Source: Sphingomonas sp. Leaf407
Lineage (GTDB): Bacteria; Pseudomonadota; Alphaproteobacteria; Sphingomonadales; Sphingomonadaceae
Length of the DNA: 64,000 nt
Direction of reading: 5' to 3'
NCBI RefSeq assembly: GCF_001425385.1
Contig: NZ_LMQO01000001.1
Span: 1 to 64,000 of the forward strand
The position numbers and the translations under genes were made by a program. The notes below the pieces were generated by a model. The model was not told the DNA's origin. It saw only the letters and a program-made list of their open reading frames with translations, and ran no database searches. Each line of letters begins with the position of its first letter. Position 1 is the stretch's first letter. Positions 24,974-34,200 of the stretch are shown piece after piece.

Positions 24974-26107
24974 CTACCGCCCGGAGATGTCGACGGTCGC
25001 GGTCATCGACAGGCCCACCCGCAACGGATGCGCCGCCAGTTCGCGCGGGTCCAGCGCGACGCGCACCGGCAGGCGCTGGACGACCTTGATCCAGTTGCCG
25101 GTCGCGTTCTGCGCCGGGATCAGCGCGAACGCCGATCCGGTCCCACCCGAAAAGCCGATGACCCGTCCGTGATATTCGACATCGTCGCCATACAGGTCGG
25201 ACGTGAGCGTCACCGGCTGGCCCGGCTGGACCTTCGTCAACTGGCCTTCCTTGAAGTTGGCATCGACATAGACCTGCCCCACCGGCACGATCCGCATCAC
25301 CGTGGTGCCGGCCGCGACCCGCTGTCCCACCTGGATCGTGCGGTTGGCGACCACCCCGTCGATCGGCGCGCGGATGATAGTGCGGTCGAGATCGAGCCGC
25401 GCCTGCCGCACCTTCGCCTCGGCGGCCAGCACGTCGGGCGCGGTCGCGGCGCTGGCGCCCTCGATCAGCGCCTGATTGGCGGCAAGCGTGCCCGCCGCCG
25501 CGCCGCGCTGCGACGTCGCCTGCGCGACGGCGGCGCGCGCCTGTTCGCGTGCGGCGCGGGCGGCGGCCAGTGCGTTGGTGGCGGCGGTCAGCTCGTCGCC
25601 CGACACCGCGCCCGCCGGCACCAGCCGGCGGCGGCGGTCGAAATCGACCTGTGCCTTGGCGAACGAGGCCTCGGTCGCTGCCAGTTGCGCCCGCGCGCTC
25701 GCCACATCGGCGGCGCGCGCGCGGACCTGTTCGGACAACGCGGTGCTGGTCGCGGCGGTCTGGCCGAACGCGCGCCGCGCCTTGGCCAGTTCGGCCTCGG
25801 CGGTGGCGAGCGCGATCCGCGCGTCGCTGTCGTCGAGCCGGACGAGCATCAGGCCGCGCTTCACCGCCTGCGTATCCGCCGCGCCGACCGCGATCGCCTG
25901 TCCGGCGACCATCGGCGTCACCTGCGCGGTGTCCGCGCCGACATAGGCATTGTCGGTTTCGACATAGTGGCTGCCGACCAGCACGTGCCACGCGCCATAG
26001 CTCGCGCCGCCCACCAGAACGATGGCGGCGATCCCGGTCAGCAGTTTCTTGCGTTTGCTCTTGGCCGGGGCATCGGTGGCGGAGGAGGCGGGTTCCAGAT
26101 CAGCCAT
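24974..26107 (-). CDS. emrA: EmrA-type periplasmic adaptor (HlyD/membrane fusion family)
   Basis: 377 residues. One N-terminal membrane helix (LLTGIAAIVLVGGASYGAWH) is followed by the biotinyl-lipoyl-like half-motif YVETDNAYVGADTAQVTPMV, a long helical hairpin, and the second half with TIIRAPIDGVVANRTIQVGQ, all typical of EmrA. It links the EmrB pump to the outer-membrane channel. It overlaps the upstream channel gene by 8 bases. Confidence 0.92.
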   Translation of the reverse strand: MADLEPASSATDAPAKSKRKKLLTGIAAIVLVGGASYGAWHVLVGSHYVETDNAYVGADTAQVTPMVAGQAIAVGAADTQAVKRGLMLVRLDDSDARIALATAEAELAKARRAFGQTAATSTALSEQVRARAADVASARAQLAATEASFAKAQVDFDRRRRLVPAGAVSGDELTAATNALAAARAAREQARAAVAQATSQRGAAAGTLAANQALIEGASAATAPDVLAAEAKVRQARLDLDRTIIRAPIDGVVANRTIQVGQRVAAGTTVMRIVPVGQVYVDANFKEGQLTKVQPGQPVTLTSDLYGDDVEYHGRVIGFSGGTGSAFALIPAQNATGNWIKVVQRLPVRVALDPRELAAHPLRVGLSMTATVDISGR

Positions 26108-27566
26108 GGGGTAGGTCCTTGTCGGTCGGTCCGGCGGTCGCGGGCGCGGTGAACCCGCCACCCAGCGCCCGCACCAATGCGATGTCGAGCGTGAAGGCGC
26201 GCGCCTCCAGCCCAGCGACGATCGAGCGCGCCTGCAACACCCGCTCCTGCGCGGTCAGCACGTCGAGGAAGCGCGACAGCCCGCCTTCGTAGCGCAGCCG
26301 CGCGACCTGATAGGCGGCTTCGGAATCGGCCAGCGAACGGCGCGATTCGGTAAGGCGCGTGGTCAGCGCCCGCTGGCTGACGATCGCATCGGCGACCGCG
26401 CGATAGGCTTGCGCGACGGTGCGGTCGTAATCGGCGACCGCCGCGTCATAGCCGCCGCGCGCGACGCGGTAGCGGCCTGCCAACTCGCCGCCGCGAAAGA
26501 TCGGCAGGCTGATCGCCGGGCCGAGCGTGCCGGCGGTCGACCCGCCCTTCAGCAGATTGTCGAGGCCGAGCGACACGACCCCGAACACCGCCGACAACCG
26601 GACCGAGGGGTAGAAGTCGGCGCGCGCGATCCTGATCCGGCTCGCCTCCGCCTCGACGCGGGTGCGCGCCGCGACCACGTCGGGACGGCGGCCGATCAGG
26701 TCGGTGGTGACGTCGGCGGGCAGGCCGCGCGGCGCGATGGTCGCGCGCGGCGCGGCGATGGCAAGGCCCCGGTCCGGCCCTTGCCCCAGCAGCGCGGCGA
26801 TGCGGTTGCGGGTCAGCGCAATCTGTTCGTCGGTCGCCGCCAGATCGGCGCGCGCGGCGGGGACCGCCGACTGCGCCTGTTTCAGCTCGGCACGGGTATC
26901 CAGCCCGGCGGTGACGCGGTCGGCGGTCAGCCGTTCGGTCTGTTGCCGCACACCCAACGCGCTCGCCTGCACCGCGCGGCCGGCGTACAGCGCCGCGAGG
27001 TCGGCATAGGCATCCGCGACATTGGTCGACAACGTCAGCCGCGCCTGCGCCAGATCGAGCCGCGCCGCATCGGCATCCGACCGCGCCGCCGCATAGCCCG
27101 CGCGGTTGCGGCCCCACAGGTCGGGGTCGAAGCCCAACTGCCCCTCGACCCGGCCGGTATCGTTCCAGCCCTTCGGCACGAAGTCCGCCGGAATGCCGTT
27201 GTTGTAGCTCTGCTTGGTCAGTCCGGCGCTGCCGGCCACGTCGAGGGTCGGCAGCCGCGCCGCCCCGGCCTGCTGCGCATAGCCATCGGCCTGCGCGATC
27301 CGGGCGCGGGCGGCGGCAAGGTCGGGCGATCCGGCCAGCGCCTCGCCGATCAGCGTGTCGAGCTGTGGGTCGCGATAGGCGCGCCACCACGCCGCATCGG
27401 GCCACGCGGCATCGCCGGTCGCGGCAAGTGTGCGCGCGGCGGCATAAGTGCCTGGCGGGGCGACGGCCGGGGCCGGCCCCAGTCGCGGTACGCTGGCGCA
27501 GGCGGACAGGAACAGGACCGCCGCCAGCGCGATCGGGCGGGCGGCATCGCGTGGAATCGGGCGCAT
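26100..27566 (-). CDS. NodT/OprM-type outer-membrane efflux lipoprotein
   Basis: About 488 residues from ATG 27566 (ATG 27569 just before is also possible). The signal ends in the lipobox LSACA. Two OEP repeats follow, with PDLAAARARIAQADGYA, DLWGRNRAGYAAARSDADAA and RIRIARADFYPSVRL. The open frame extends to a TTG at 27629, but that would place the first TetR operator inside the gene, so the shorter start is preferred. It forms the exit channel of the tripartite pump and is the first gene of that operon. Confidence 0.9.
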   Translation of the reverse strand: MRPIPRDAARPIALAAVLFLSACASVPRLGPAPAVAPPGTYAAARTLAATGDAAWPDAAWWRAYRDPQLDTLIGEALAGSPDLAAARARIAQADGYAQQAGAARLPTLDVAGSAGLTKQSYNNGIPADFVPKGWNDTGRVEGQLGFDPDLWGRNRAGYAAARSDADAARLDLAQARLTLSTNVADAYADLAALYAGRAVQASALGVRQQTERLTADRVTAGLDTRAELKQAQSAVPAARADLAATDEQIALTRNRIAALLGQGPDRGLAIAAPRATIAPRGLPADVTTDLIGRRPDVVAARTRVEAEASRIRIARADFYPSVRLSAVFGVVSLGLDNLLKGGSTAGTLGPAISLPIFRGGELAGRYRVARGGYDAAVADYDRTVAQAYRAVADAIVSQRALTTRLTESRRSLADSEAAYQVARLRYEGGLSRFLDVLTAQERVLQARSIVAGLEARAFTLDIALVRALGGGFTAPATAGPTDKDLPHG

Positions 27567-27577
27567 CATCGGAAAAA

Positions 27578-27595
27578 CCGTACTAATGGGTACGG
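27578..27595. promoter_or_regulatory. TetR operator 1 (efflux side)
   Basis: CCGTACTAATGGGTACGG: 6-base arms CCGTAC/GTACGG are perfect. It lies 8 bases before the efflux channel start, so binding would block its transcription or elongation. Same shape and half-sites as the site at 27637-27654. Confidence 0.75.
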
Positions 27596-27622
27596 ATTGC
27601 GGCATGATCCGGCGGCGATCGG

Positions 27623-27650
27623 TTGTCAACGAATATCCGTACTCTATAGT
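27623..27650 (+). promoter_or_regulatory. tetR promoter, predicted leaderless transcript
   Basis: TTGTCA (27623-27628), 16-base spacer, TATAGT (27645-27650). The -10 hexamer sits inside operator 2. The tetR ATG at 27659 is only 9 bases after the -10, so transcription would begin at or next to the start codon, leaving no room for a ribosome binding site. On the other strand, TTGACA at 27627-27622 could serve as the efflux operon's -35. Confidence 0.6.
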
Positions 27651-27654
27651 ACAG
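27637..27654. promoter_or_regulatory. TetR operator 2 (autoregulatory)
   Basis: CCGTACTCTATAGTACAG: GTACT/AGTAC arms around CTAT, sharing the CCGTACT half-site with operator 1, 59 bases away. It overlaps the tetR -10 box, predicting autorepression. Confidence 0.75.
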
Positions 27655-27658
27655 TTTT

Positions 27659-28300
27659 ATGACGACCGATAGTTCCGAGATTCCTCCGACCAGGCGCGAG
27701 GCGCGCAAACAGGATCGCCGCGCCACGATCGTCGCCGCCGCGCGCCGTTCGTTCCTCGACGATGGCTATGCCGCTACCTCGATGTCGGCGCTGCTCACGA
27801 CGCTCGGCGGATCGAAGGCGACGTTGTGGAGCTATTTCCCCTCCAAGGAGGAATTGTTCGCCGCGGTGATCGAGGACGTGACCGCCGCGTTCCGTAGCCA
27901 GGTGATGGGCGAGTTGATGACGCCCGGTGATCTGGAGGCGACGCTCGTCAACTTCTGTCGCAGCTTCATGAACAAGACCGCACACCCCGATGCCGTCGCG
28001 GCATGGCGGCTGGTCGTGGCGGAAAGCGGGCGCTTTCCCGAAGTCGGGCGCATCTTCTACCGACAGGCCGCCCACCATATCGAACGCGCGCTGGCCGACT
28101 ATATCGCCCGCCAGATCGAGGCGGGGCGACTGCGCGACGAAGGCGCGATCGACATGGCGCGGATGCTGATCGGCATGACCGCCGCGCAGCAGAACCGCCG
28201 CCTGTGGGGCGTCGAGCCTGCCGGCGTCGATGGCATGGATGCCGAAGCGAGACGGTTCGTCGATTACTTCCTCCGTCTCTTCGCGATCGGTCGAACCTAG
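27659..28300 (+). CDS. TetR/AcrR-family repressor of the efflux operon
   Basis: 213 residues. The DNA-binding domain spans residues about 15-60: RRATIVAAARRSFLDDGYAA, TSMSALLTTLGGSKATLWSY and FPSKEELFAAVIED. The C-terminal ligand domain contains AWRLVVAESGRFPEVGRIFY, as in the AefR-like/TetR_C_7 type. Divergent from the pump operon with two operators between them. An inducer, perhaps a pump substrate, should release it. Start ATG 27659 has no Shine-Dalgarno, in line with a leaderless mRNA. Confidence 0.92.
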   Translation: MTTDSSEIPPTRREARKQDRRATIVAAARRSFLDDGYAATSMSALLTTLGGSKATLWSYFPSKEELFAAVIEDVTAAFRSQVMGELMTPGDLEATLVNFCRSFMNKTAHPDAVAAWRLVVAESGRFPEVGRIFYRQAAHHIERALADYIARQIEAGRLRDEGAIDMARMLIGMTAAQQNRRLWGVEPAGVDGMDAEARRFVDYFLRLFAIGRT

Positions 28301-28310
28301 CGTAGAAACA

Positions 28311-28323
28311 AATCGTTACAATG
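28311..28323 (-). promoter_or_regulatory. candidate operator box upstream of lyase 1
   Basis: Reverse strand reads CATTGTAACGATT; a matching CATTGTAAGCGATT box is at 29740-29753 upstream of lyase 2. Shared boxes before two lyase genes suggest one regulator, possibly LacI-type (TGTAAnCG half-site). No regulator gene is in the locus. Confidence 0.35.
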
Positions 28324-28446
28324 GCGGGTCAGGGGGTTGCACCCGTTGCTACCGGTGGACAAGCTGAACGATACGGACATATTGAACCCCGCGCGACGCA
28401 ACCGGACGGCGATCCGGGTAACGGCGTCGCCAGAGGGGAACCCGTC

Positions 28447-29739
28447 ATGTCACCGCTGCCGTCGTCGATCGCCGCGCTGCCGATCCGCCGCCGCCACCTG
28501 ATCGGCGGCGTCCCGCTTCTCGCCCTCGGCACCGTCCTCCCCGCCGGCAGCCCGGCCGAAACACCGCTGCCCGGCTGGACCGCCACGCGCGGCGGGGAGG
28601 GCGGGCGGACGCTCACCGTCACGACGCTGGCCGCCGACGGGCCGGGCAGTCTGGCCGCCGCGCTGGCGGTGCCCGGCGCGCGGCGGATCGTTTTCGCGGT
28701 CGGCGGGATCATCGATCTGAAGCGAGCCACGCTGCGCATCCGCGAGCCGTTCGTCACCATCGCCGGGGAAACCGCGCCTTCGCCGGGCGTCACGCTGATC
28801 CGGGGTGGTATTTCGGTCGCGACGCATGACGTGATCGTCCGCCACATCCGCGTTCGCGCCGGTGCCGACGGTGCCGCCCCCCAAAGCGGCTGGGAAGTCG
28901 ACGGCCTGTCCTGCACCGCCGCGCACGACGTCGTCATCGATCATTGTTCGTTCGCATGGGCGACCGACGAAAATCTGTCGGCATCGGGACCGCGTTTCGA
29001 CGGCGGCACGACACCGGACGCATGGCGCGCGCATACCTCGCGCAACATCTCGCTTACCCGCAATATCGTCGCCGAGGGGCTGTCGCATGCGTCGCATGCC
29101 AAGGGCGAACACAGCAAGGGGTCGCTGATCCACGACAATACCACCGGCATCCTCGTCGCGCAGAACCTGTACGCGCATAATCACGAACGCCATCCGCTGG
29201 TGAAGGGCGGGGCGCGCGTGGCGTGCGTCAACAACCTGATCTACGATCCCGGCAACCGCTGTCTCCACTATGCGCTGAACGGCGTCGAATGGGGCAATCG
29301 CGCGTTCGTCACCGGCGAAATGAGTATCGTCGGCAATGTCGTGCGTGGCGGCCGCTCGACCCGGCGCGACCTGCCGTTCCTGATCGTCGAGGGCGATGGC
29401 GATCTCGCGCTGCACATGGCCGACAATCGCGCGGTCCATGCCGATGGCCGGGCGATGCAGCCGATCGGAATCGTGCCGACCGTCCGCCGGCCGCAGGTGA
29501 TCGACCGGCCGCGCCCGGTCGTCTGGCCGGCCAGACTGCGCGCGATCCCCGCCGGGCAGGTCGAGGCGCTGGTCACGGCACAGGCCGGCGCGCGGCCGTG
29601 GGACCGCGACGCGGTCGACCGCCGGATCGTCGCCGAGGTGCGCGACGGCACGGGCCGCGTGATCGACGACGAGCGCGAGGTTGGCGGCTATGCCGTGCTG
29701 GCGGATGGCCCGGTGGCGGGAAAAATTCGGACCAGATGA
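28447..29739 (+). CDS. exported pectate lyase-like protein (PL1-type beta-helix)
   Basis: 430 residues from ATG 28447 (GAGGGG upstream). RRRHLIGGVPLLALGTVLPA is a Tat-like export signal. The beta-helix begins TLTVTTLAADGPGSLAAALA, the N-terminal strand of this lyase group, and continues with ITIAGET-like, DVIVRHIRVRAG and DVVIDHCSFAWATDENLS, which line the Ca/substrate groove. It should cleave (methyl)polygalacturonate by beta-elimination. First gene of the pectin locus; ACCGGT and a TTGTAACGATT-type box lie in its leader. Substrate assignment is from family and context. Confidence 0.85.
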   Translation: MSPLPSSIAALPIRRRHLIGGVPLLALGTVLPAGSPAETPLPGWTATRGGEGGRTLTVTTLAADGPGSLAAALAVPGARRIVFAVGGIIDLKRATLRIREPFVTIAGETAPSPGVTLIRGGISVATHDVIVRHIRVRAGADGAAPQSGWEVDGLSCTAAHDVVIDHCSFAWATDENLSASGPRFDGGTTPDAWRAHTSRNISLTRNIVAEGLSHASHAKGEHSKGSLIHDNTTGILVAQNLYAHNHERHPLVKGGARVACVNNLIYDPGNRCLHYALNGVEWGNRAFVTGEMSIVGNVVRGGRSTRRDLPFLIVEGDGDLALHMADNRAVHADGRAMQPIGIVPTVRRPQVIDRPRPVVWPARLRAIPAGQVEALVTAQAGARPWDRDAVDRRIVAEVRDGTGRVIDDEREVGGYAVLADGPVAGKIRTR

Positions 29740-29798
29740 CATTGTAAGCGATTGTCGCCCTTGACAACTCCCCCGGTTATCGGTGCAATGACACCGGT
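29740..29798 (+). promoter_or_regulatory. promoter and candidate operators of lyase 2
   Basis: CATTGTAAGCGATT (29740-29753) precedes TTGACA (29761-29766), a 17-base spacer and TGCAAT (29784-29789). TGACACCGGT (29789-29798) covers the expected start of transcription; the longer ATGACACCGGTTTCC recurs exactly at 31181-31195 before the TonB receptor gene. A repressor at this ACCGGT site would block initiation. Confidence 0.5.
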
Positions 29799-29849
29799 TT
29801 CCGGCAATAGACCCCATGCGATGGGGCGTGGAACCGATTGGGAGAGACA

Positions 29850-31184
29850 ATGACGCTCGCGTCCGCCATCCTCATGCTCGCCGCAGGTCCGGTGACCGCA
29901 CCCGCTCCGGCCGTGGTGCCGGTGCCGGCATTTCCCGGCGCGGAAGGCGCCGGGCGCTTCTCCACCGGCGGGCGTGGCGGCAAGGTGCTGCGCGTTACCA
30001 CGCTGGCCGATGCGGGACCGGGCAGCCTGAGAGCCGCCGTCGAGGCCGAACGGCCGCGAACCATCGTGTTCGACATCGCCGGCACCATCGCGCTCCGCAC
30101 GCCGCTGGTCGTGCGGCACGGCCGGATCACCATCGCCGGACAGACCGCGCCGGGCGACGGCATCACCCTGCGCGACCAGACGTTGCAGATCGCGGCCGAC
30201 GACGTGATCGTCCGCTACATCCGCTCGCGATTGGGGGCCGAATCGAAGTCGCAGGGTGACGCGATCTGGATCAGCGGCGGCACGCGCATCCTCCTCGACC
30301 ATGTCTCGGCAAGCTGGTCGGTCGACGAAACCCTGTCCGCCTCCGCCAACTACCGCGATGCCGCCAACAGCATCGGCGACCTGACCGTCCAGTGGAGCGT
30401 GATCGCCAACTCGCTGCGCCGTGCCGGCCATGTGAAGGGCGAGCACGGCTATGGCAGCCTGGTGCGCGGCGGTCGCGGATCGCGGATGAGCTTCCACCAT
30501 AATCTATGGGCCAACCATGCCGCGCGAATGCCGCGCCCTGGCAATTACGCCCCCGCCGAAGCCGACCCGCGCGGCGCGGACTTCGATTTCCGCAACAACG
30601 TCTTCTACAACTGGGGCGGGGGCCGTTCGGGCTACAATGCCGACACGCAAAGCGTCGCGCGCTACAATTTCGTCGCCAACGCCTATCTGCCCGGCCCCGA
30701 CAGCAAGGGACGGATCGCCTTTGCCGAAAGCAATCGCCATGCGCAGGCATGGTTCGCCGACAATGCGATGGCGGGCGACGTGCCGGCCGATCCTTGGTCG
30801 CTGGTGTCGGGCGAAACCGGCGGGGCCTACCGCTTGTCCGCGCCGGTCGACATGCCGCCGGTCGCGACCGTCGCGGCGCTGGCCGTGGTCGAGCGGGTGC
30901 TGGCCGATGCTGGGGCCAGCCGCGCGCGCGATTCCGTCGACGTGGCGATCATCGACGGGGTGCGCCGTGGCACCGGCCGGCAGATCGATACCGAAGCCGA
31001 TGCCGGCGGCTGGCCGACCCTGCGCGGCGGACCGGCGGCGAGGGACAGTGACGGCGACGGCATGGCCGATGGCTGGGAACGCGCCAACGGCCTCGACCCG
31101 CAGCGCCCCGACGGCAACGCCGATCGCAACGGCGACGGCCGCACCAATCTCGAAGACTATCTCGATTTTATGGTTCGCAGATGA
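29850..31184 (+). CDS. exported PL1 pectate lyase with C-terminal calcium-binding repeat
   Basis: 444 residues from ATG 29850 (GGAGAG upstream; a TTG at 29838 is less likely). A short signal peptide is followed by FPGAEGAGRFSTGGRGG, the signature start of this bacterial PL1 group, then TLADAGPGSLRAAVEAERPR, ITIAGQTAPGDGITL and ILLDHVSASWSVDETLS. The last 45 residues (DSDGDGMADGWERANGLDPQ, then NADRNGDGRTNLEDYLD) form thrombospondin type 3/EF-hand-like Ca loops. Cleaves polygalacturonan; the tail may stabilise the enzyme or bind it at the cell surface. Confidence 0.9.
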   Translation: MTLASAILMLAAGPVTAPAPAVVPVPAFPGAEGAGRFSTGGRGGKVLRVTTLADAGPGSLRAAVEAERPRTIVFDIAGTIALRTPLVVRHGRITIAGQTAPGDGITLRDQTLQIAADDVIVRYIRSRLGAESKSQGDAIWISGGTRILLDHVSASWSVDETLSASANYRDAANSIGDLTVQWSVIANSLRRAGHVKGEHGYGSLVRGGRGSRMSFHHNLWANHAARMPRPGNYAPAEADPRGADFDFRNNVFYNWGGGRSGYNADTQSVARYNFVANAYLPGPDSKGRIAFAESNRHAQAWFADNAMAGDVPADPWSLVSGETGGAYRLSAPVDMPPVATVAALAVVERVLADAGASRARDSVDVAIIDGVRRGTGRQIDTEADAGGWPTLRGGPAARDSDGDGMADGWERANGLDPQRPDGNADRNGDGRTNLEDYLDFMVRR

Positions 31185-31195
31185 CACCGGTTTCC
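31181..31195 (+). promoter_or_regulatory. ACCGGT box before the TonB receptor gene
   Basis: ATGACACCGGTTTCC, identical to 29788-29802. It overlaps the stop of lyase 2 and lies 28 bases before the receptor start, so it may be a secondary operator or part of the receptor's own promoter. Confidence 0.4.
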
Positions 31196-31222
31196 AAAGA
31201 TAAAAAGGGGAGGATTGGAATC

Positions 31223-34200
31223 ATGATCGCACGCAGGATGCTCCGCCTCGGCGCGTCGGGACTGGCGCTGGCCATCGCCGGCACCGCCGCCGCACAGGAC
31301 GGCACTGCCATCGCCCCGGTGACTCAGGCACCGCTGCCCTCGGCGCAGGACCGGCCGGCACCGCCGCCCGGATCGCCCGAGGCGAGCAACGCGCCGGGCG
31401 CACAGGCGCAGGAGACGCAGGCGCTCGACGATGGCGGCGACGCCGGCGAGATCATCGTCACCGGTTACCGCGCATCGCTGCGCACCTCGATCGTCGAGAA
31501 GCGCGACGCGGCGGTCCAGATCGATTCGATCAATGCCGAGGATATTGCCGACTTCCCCGACAATAATCTGGCGGAATCGCTCCAGCGCCTGCCCGGCGTG
31601 TCGATCGACCGCGACAATGGCGAGGGGCGGTCGATCACCGTGCGCGGGCTTGGCGGCGACTTCAACCGCACCCGGCTGAACGGCCTCGAAGCGCTGGCGA
31701 CGGCGGGCTCGAACGATTCGGGCACCAGCCCCAACCGCAGCCGCTCGTTCGACTACAATACCTTCGCTTCCGAGCTGTTCAGTTCGCTGAAAGTGCAGAA
31801 GACGCCCTCGGCCGAAACCGACGAAGGGTCCTTGGGCGCGACGATCGATCTTCAGACCGGCCGGCCGTTCGATTACAAGAAGGGTGCGTTCGCGCTGTCG
31901 GCGGAGGGCAGCTATCAGGACAATATCGGCAAATGGACGCCGCGCCTTGCCGGCCTTGCGTCCAAGACCTTTGCCGATGGCACGATGGGCCTGCTGGTAT
32001 CGGCGGCGTGGAGCGAATCGCGCAACGCGATCGACCAATATCGTCGCGGCGCCGGACAGTCGGACTATGTCTATCGCGGATCGACGTGGGCGGGGAACGA
32101 GAATCCGCAGCGCGCCGGGTTCGCCGCGCCTACCGGCACCGGCTTCGGCACCGCCATCACCAACCCCGATGCGATCGCCGCGCTGACCGGATCGAACCCC
32201 AATGCCTATGCCGCGCTGTATCCCGGCGCGCCGTTCAACACGCCGGGCCGGTTCGACAATTCGACGGTCCGCTTCCCCGCGCTGCCCTCGATCGAGCAGC
32301 AGGACGTCGAATATCAGCGCCTTGGCCTGACCGCGTCGTACCAGTGGCAGATCGGCGACAAGACGCGGCTGAGCATCGATGGCCTCTATTCGCGCTTCAA
32401 GAACCGCAGTTCGATCTATCAGGTGTCGCCGGTCGGGCTGAACCGCAACAACACCAACGCCGCCTACAACACCGCCGGCAACACCCTGACGCCGCAGGCG
32501 GCACGCGCGCTCTATCCCGGCATCTGCACGCCCAATGCGGGGTCGAGCCTGGTCCCGGCACAGGATTGCGGCCAGCAACTCTATGGCACCACCCCGGCAT
32601 TCGCGACCGCGCTCAATGCGCAGGGACAGCGTGTCGCATCGGTGCTCGCCCCCTCGGCGGTGGTGCCGGGAACGGTCGCGGCCAACAATCCGACGACGTC
32701 GAACATCTTCAGCACCAATCCGTTCAACCTCGACCCGTATGATTATTACAACAACCCCAATTCCGTCGGCTATATCGCGTCGAGCAATCGGCTGGCCTAT
32801 CGCGGGTCGCTGATCGGGCGGCCGGCGGTGCGGCTGGAGGAAGTGAACGTCACCAACGGCAACGTCGATTACATGGTCGCGACCAACGTCGACTTCCGCT
32901 CGGCGGTCGACCAGTCGATCTATACCACCAAGTTCCGGCAGGGGTCGCTCCAGCTCGAACATGAATTCAGCGACAATTTCCGCGCGGTGTTCATCGGCGG
33001 CGCGTCCGAATCGACCAACAATTCCGAAGGGTTGCTGGTCGAGTTCAACCGGATGGATTCACCGCAACGCTATGTGTTCGACGCGCGTGACGGCGGCGAC
33101 ATGCCGCTCGTCAATTTCGGCTTCGATGCCGCCGATCCGAACAACTGGGATACGGTCAAGGGCTTCTCAGGCATCCGCCGCTATCTGCGCTTCACCAAGA
33201 ACACCTACAAACAGGGCAAGATCGATTTCGACTGGAGGGTCAACGAAAGCTTCAACGTCGGCTTCGGCGGCAATTACCGCGAATATGCCTTTGCGACGCG
33301 CCAGTTCGAACGGAACAACGACCTGCTCAACCCGACGCTGCGCGAGGCGGGGGCCAGCGCGGCATCGGTGGGACAGGTCATCGATTTCGGGCAGGGGCTG
33401 GACGTGCCCGAAGGCACCGTCACCCGTTTCTACACGCCCAATATCGGCGCGTTCGACCAGTTGTTCGACTTCACCTGCAACTGCGTCAACAAATGGGGCG
33501 ACTGGCGCCTTACCGACCGGCGCAACGGCGGGCGCGAGAATTTCGACGTGCTCGAAAAGGATACCGGCTTCTACGTCCAGGCCGACTGGACCAGCGAACT
33601 GTTCGGGCGGCCGTTCCGCGGCAACGCCGGCACGCGCGTCGCGATCACCGACGTGACGTCGAACGGCACGACGCCCGCCGGGCGCGGAATCGTCGGCACC
33701 AACCGCTATACCGATTTCCTGCCGTCGCTGAACGTGGTGTACGAACCGGTCGAGGACCTCCTCGTGCGGCTGGGCGCGTCGCGGGTGATGGCGCGGCCGC
33801 TGCTGGGCAATCTGTCGCCGTCGATCACGGGCCTCAGCATCCCCAACACCGGCGACGCGGTGGGCGCCACGCTGACGATCGGCAACCCGCGCCTGAACCC
33901 GTTCCGCTCGACCAACCTCGATGCCAGCCTCGAATGGTATTTCGCGCCGGGCGGCCTCGTCAGCGTCGCCGGGTTCAGCAAGCAAATCTCCAGCTTCCCG
34001 CAGACGATCTCGTTCGCCGGTCCCTTGTCGCAATTCACCGACGCCGCCACGATCGAGGCGATCCGCGCGCAGATCACCGATCCGATCCAGCTCGCCTATC
34101 TGAACGCCAACAACCCGTTCGTCGCCCGCCAGTTCGCCGATGCGCCGGGCGGCTATCTGCGCGGGGTCGAGATCAGCTATCAGCAGGAACTCGACTTCCT

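Noticed and set aside
24275..26152. Long plus-strand open frame (625 codons) opposite the efflux genes, and similar long frames at 5398-6720, 38451-40097, 45589-47562 and 12427-13938
   Set aside because: They are antisense shadows of well-supported genes, with Arg/Pro/Ala-rich composition caused by GC-biased third positions; none has a recognisable domain.
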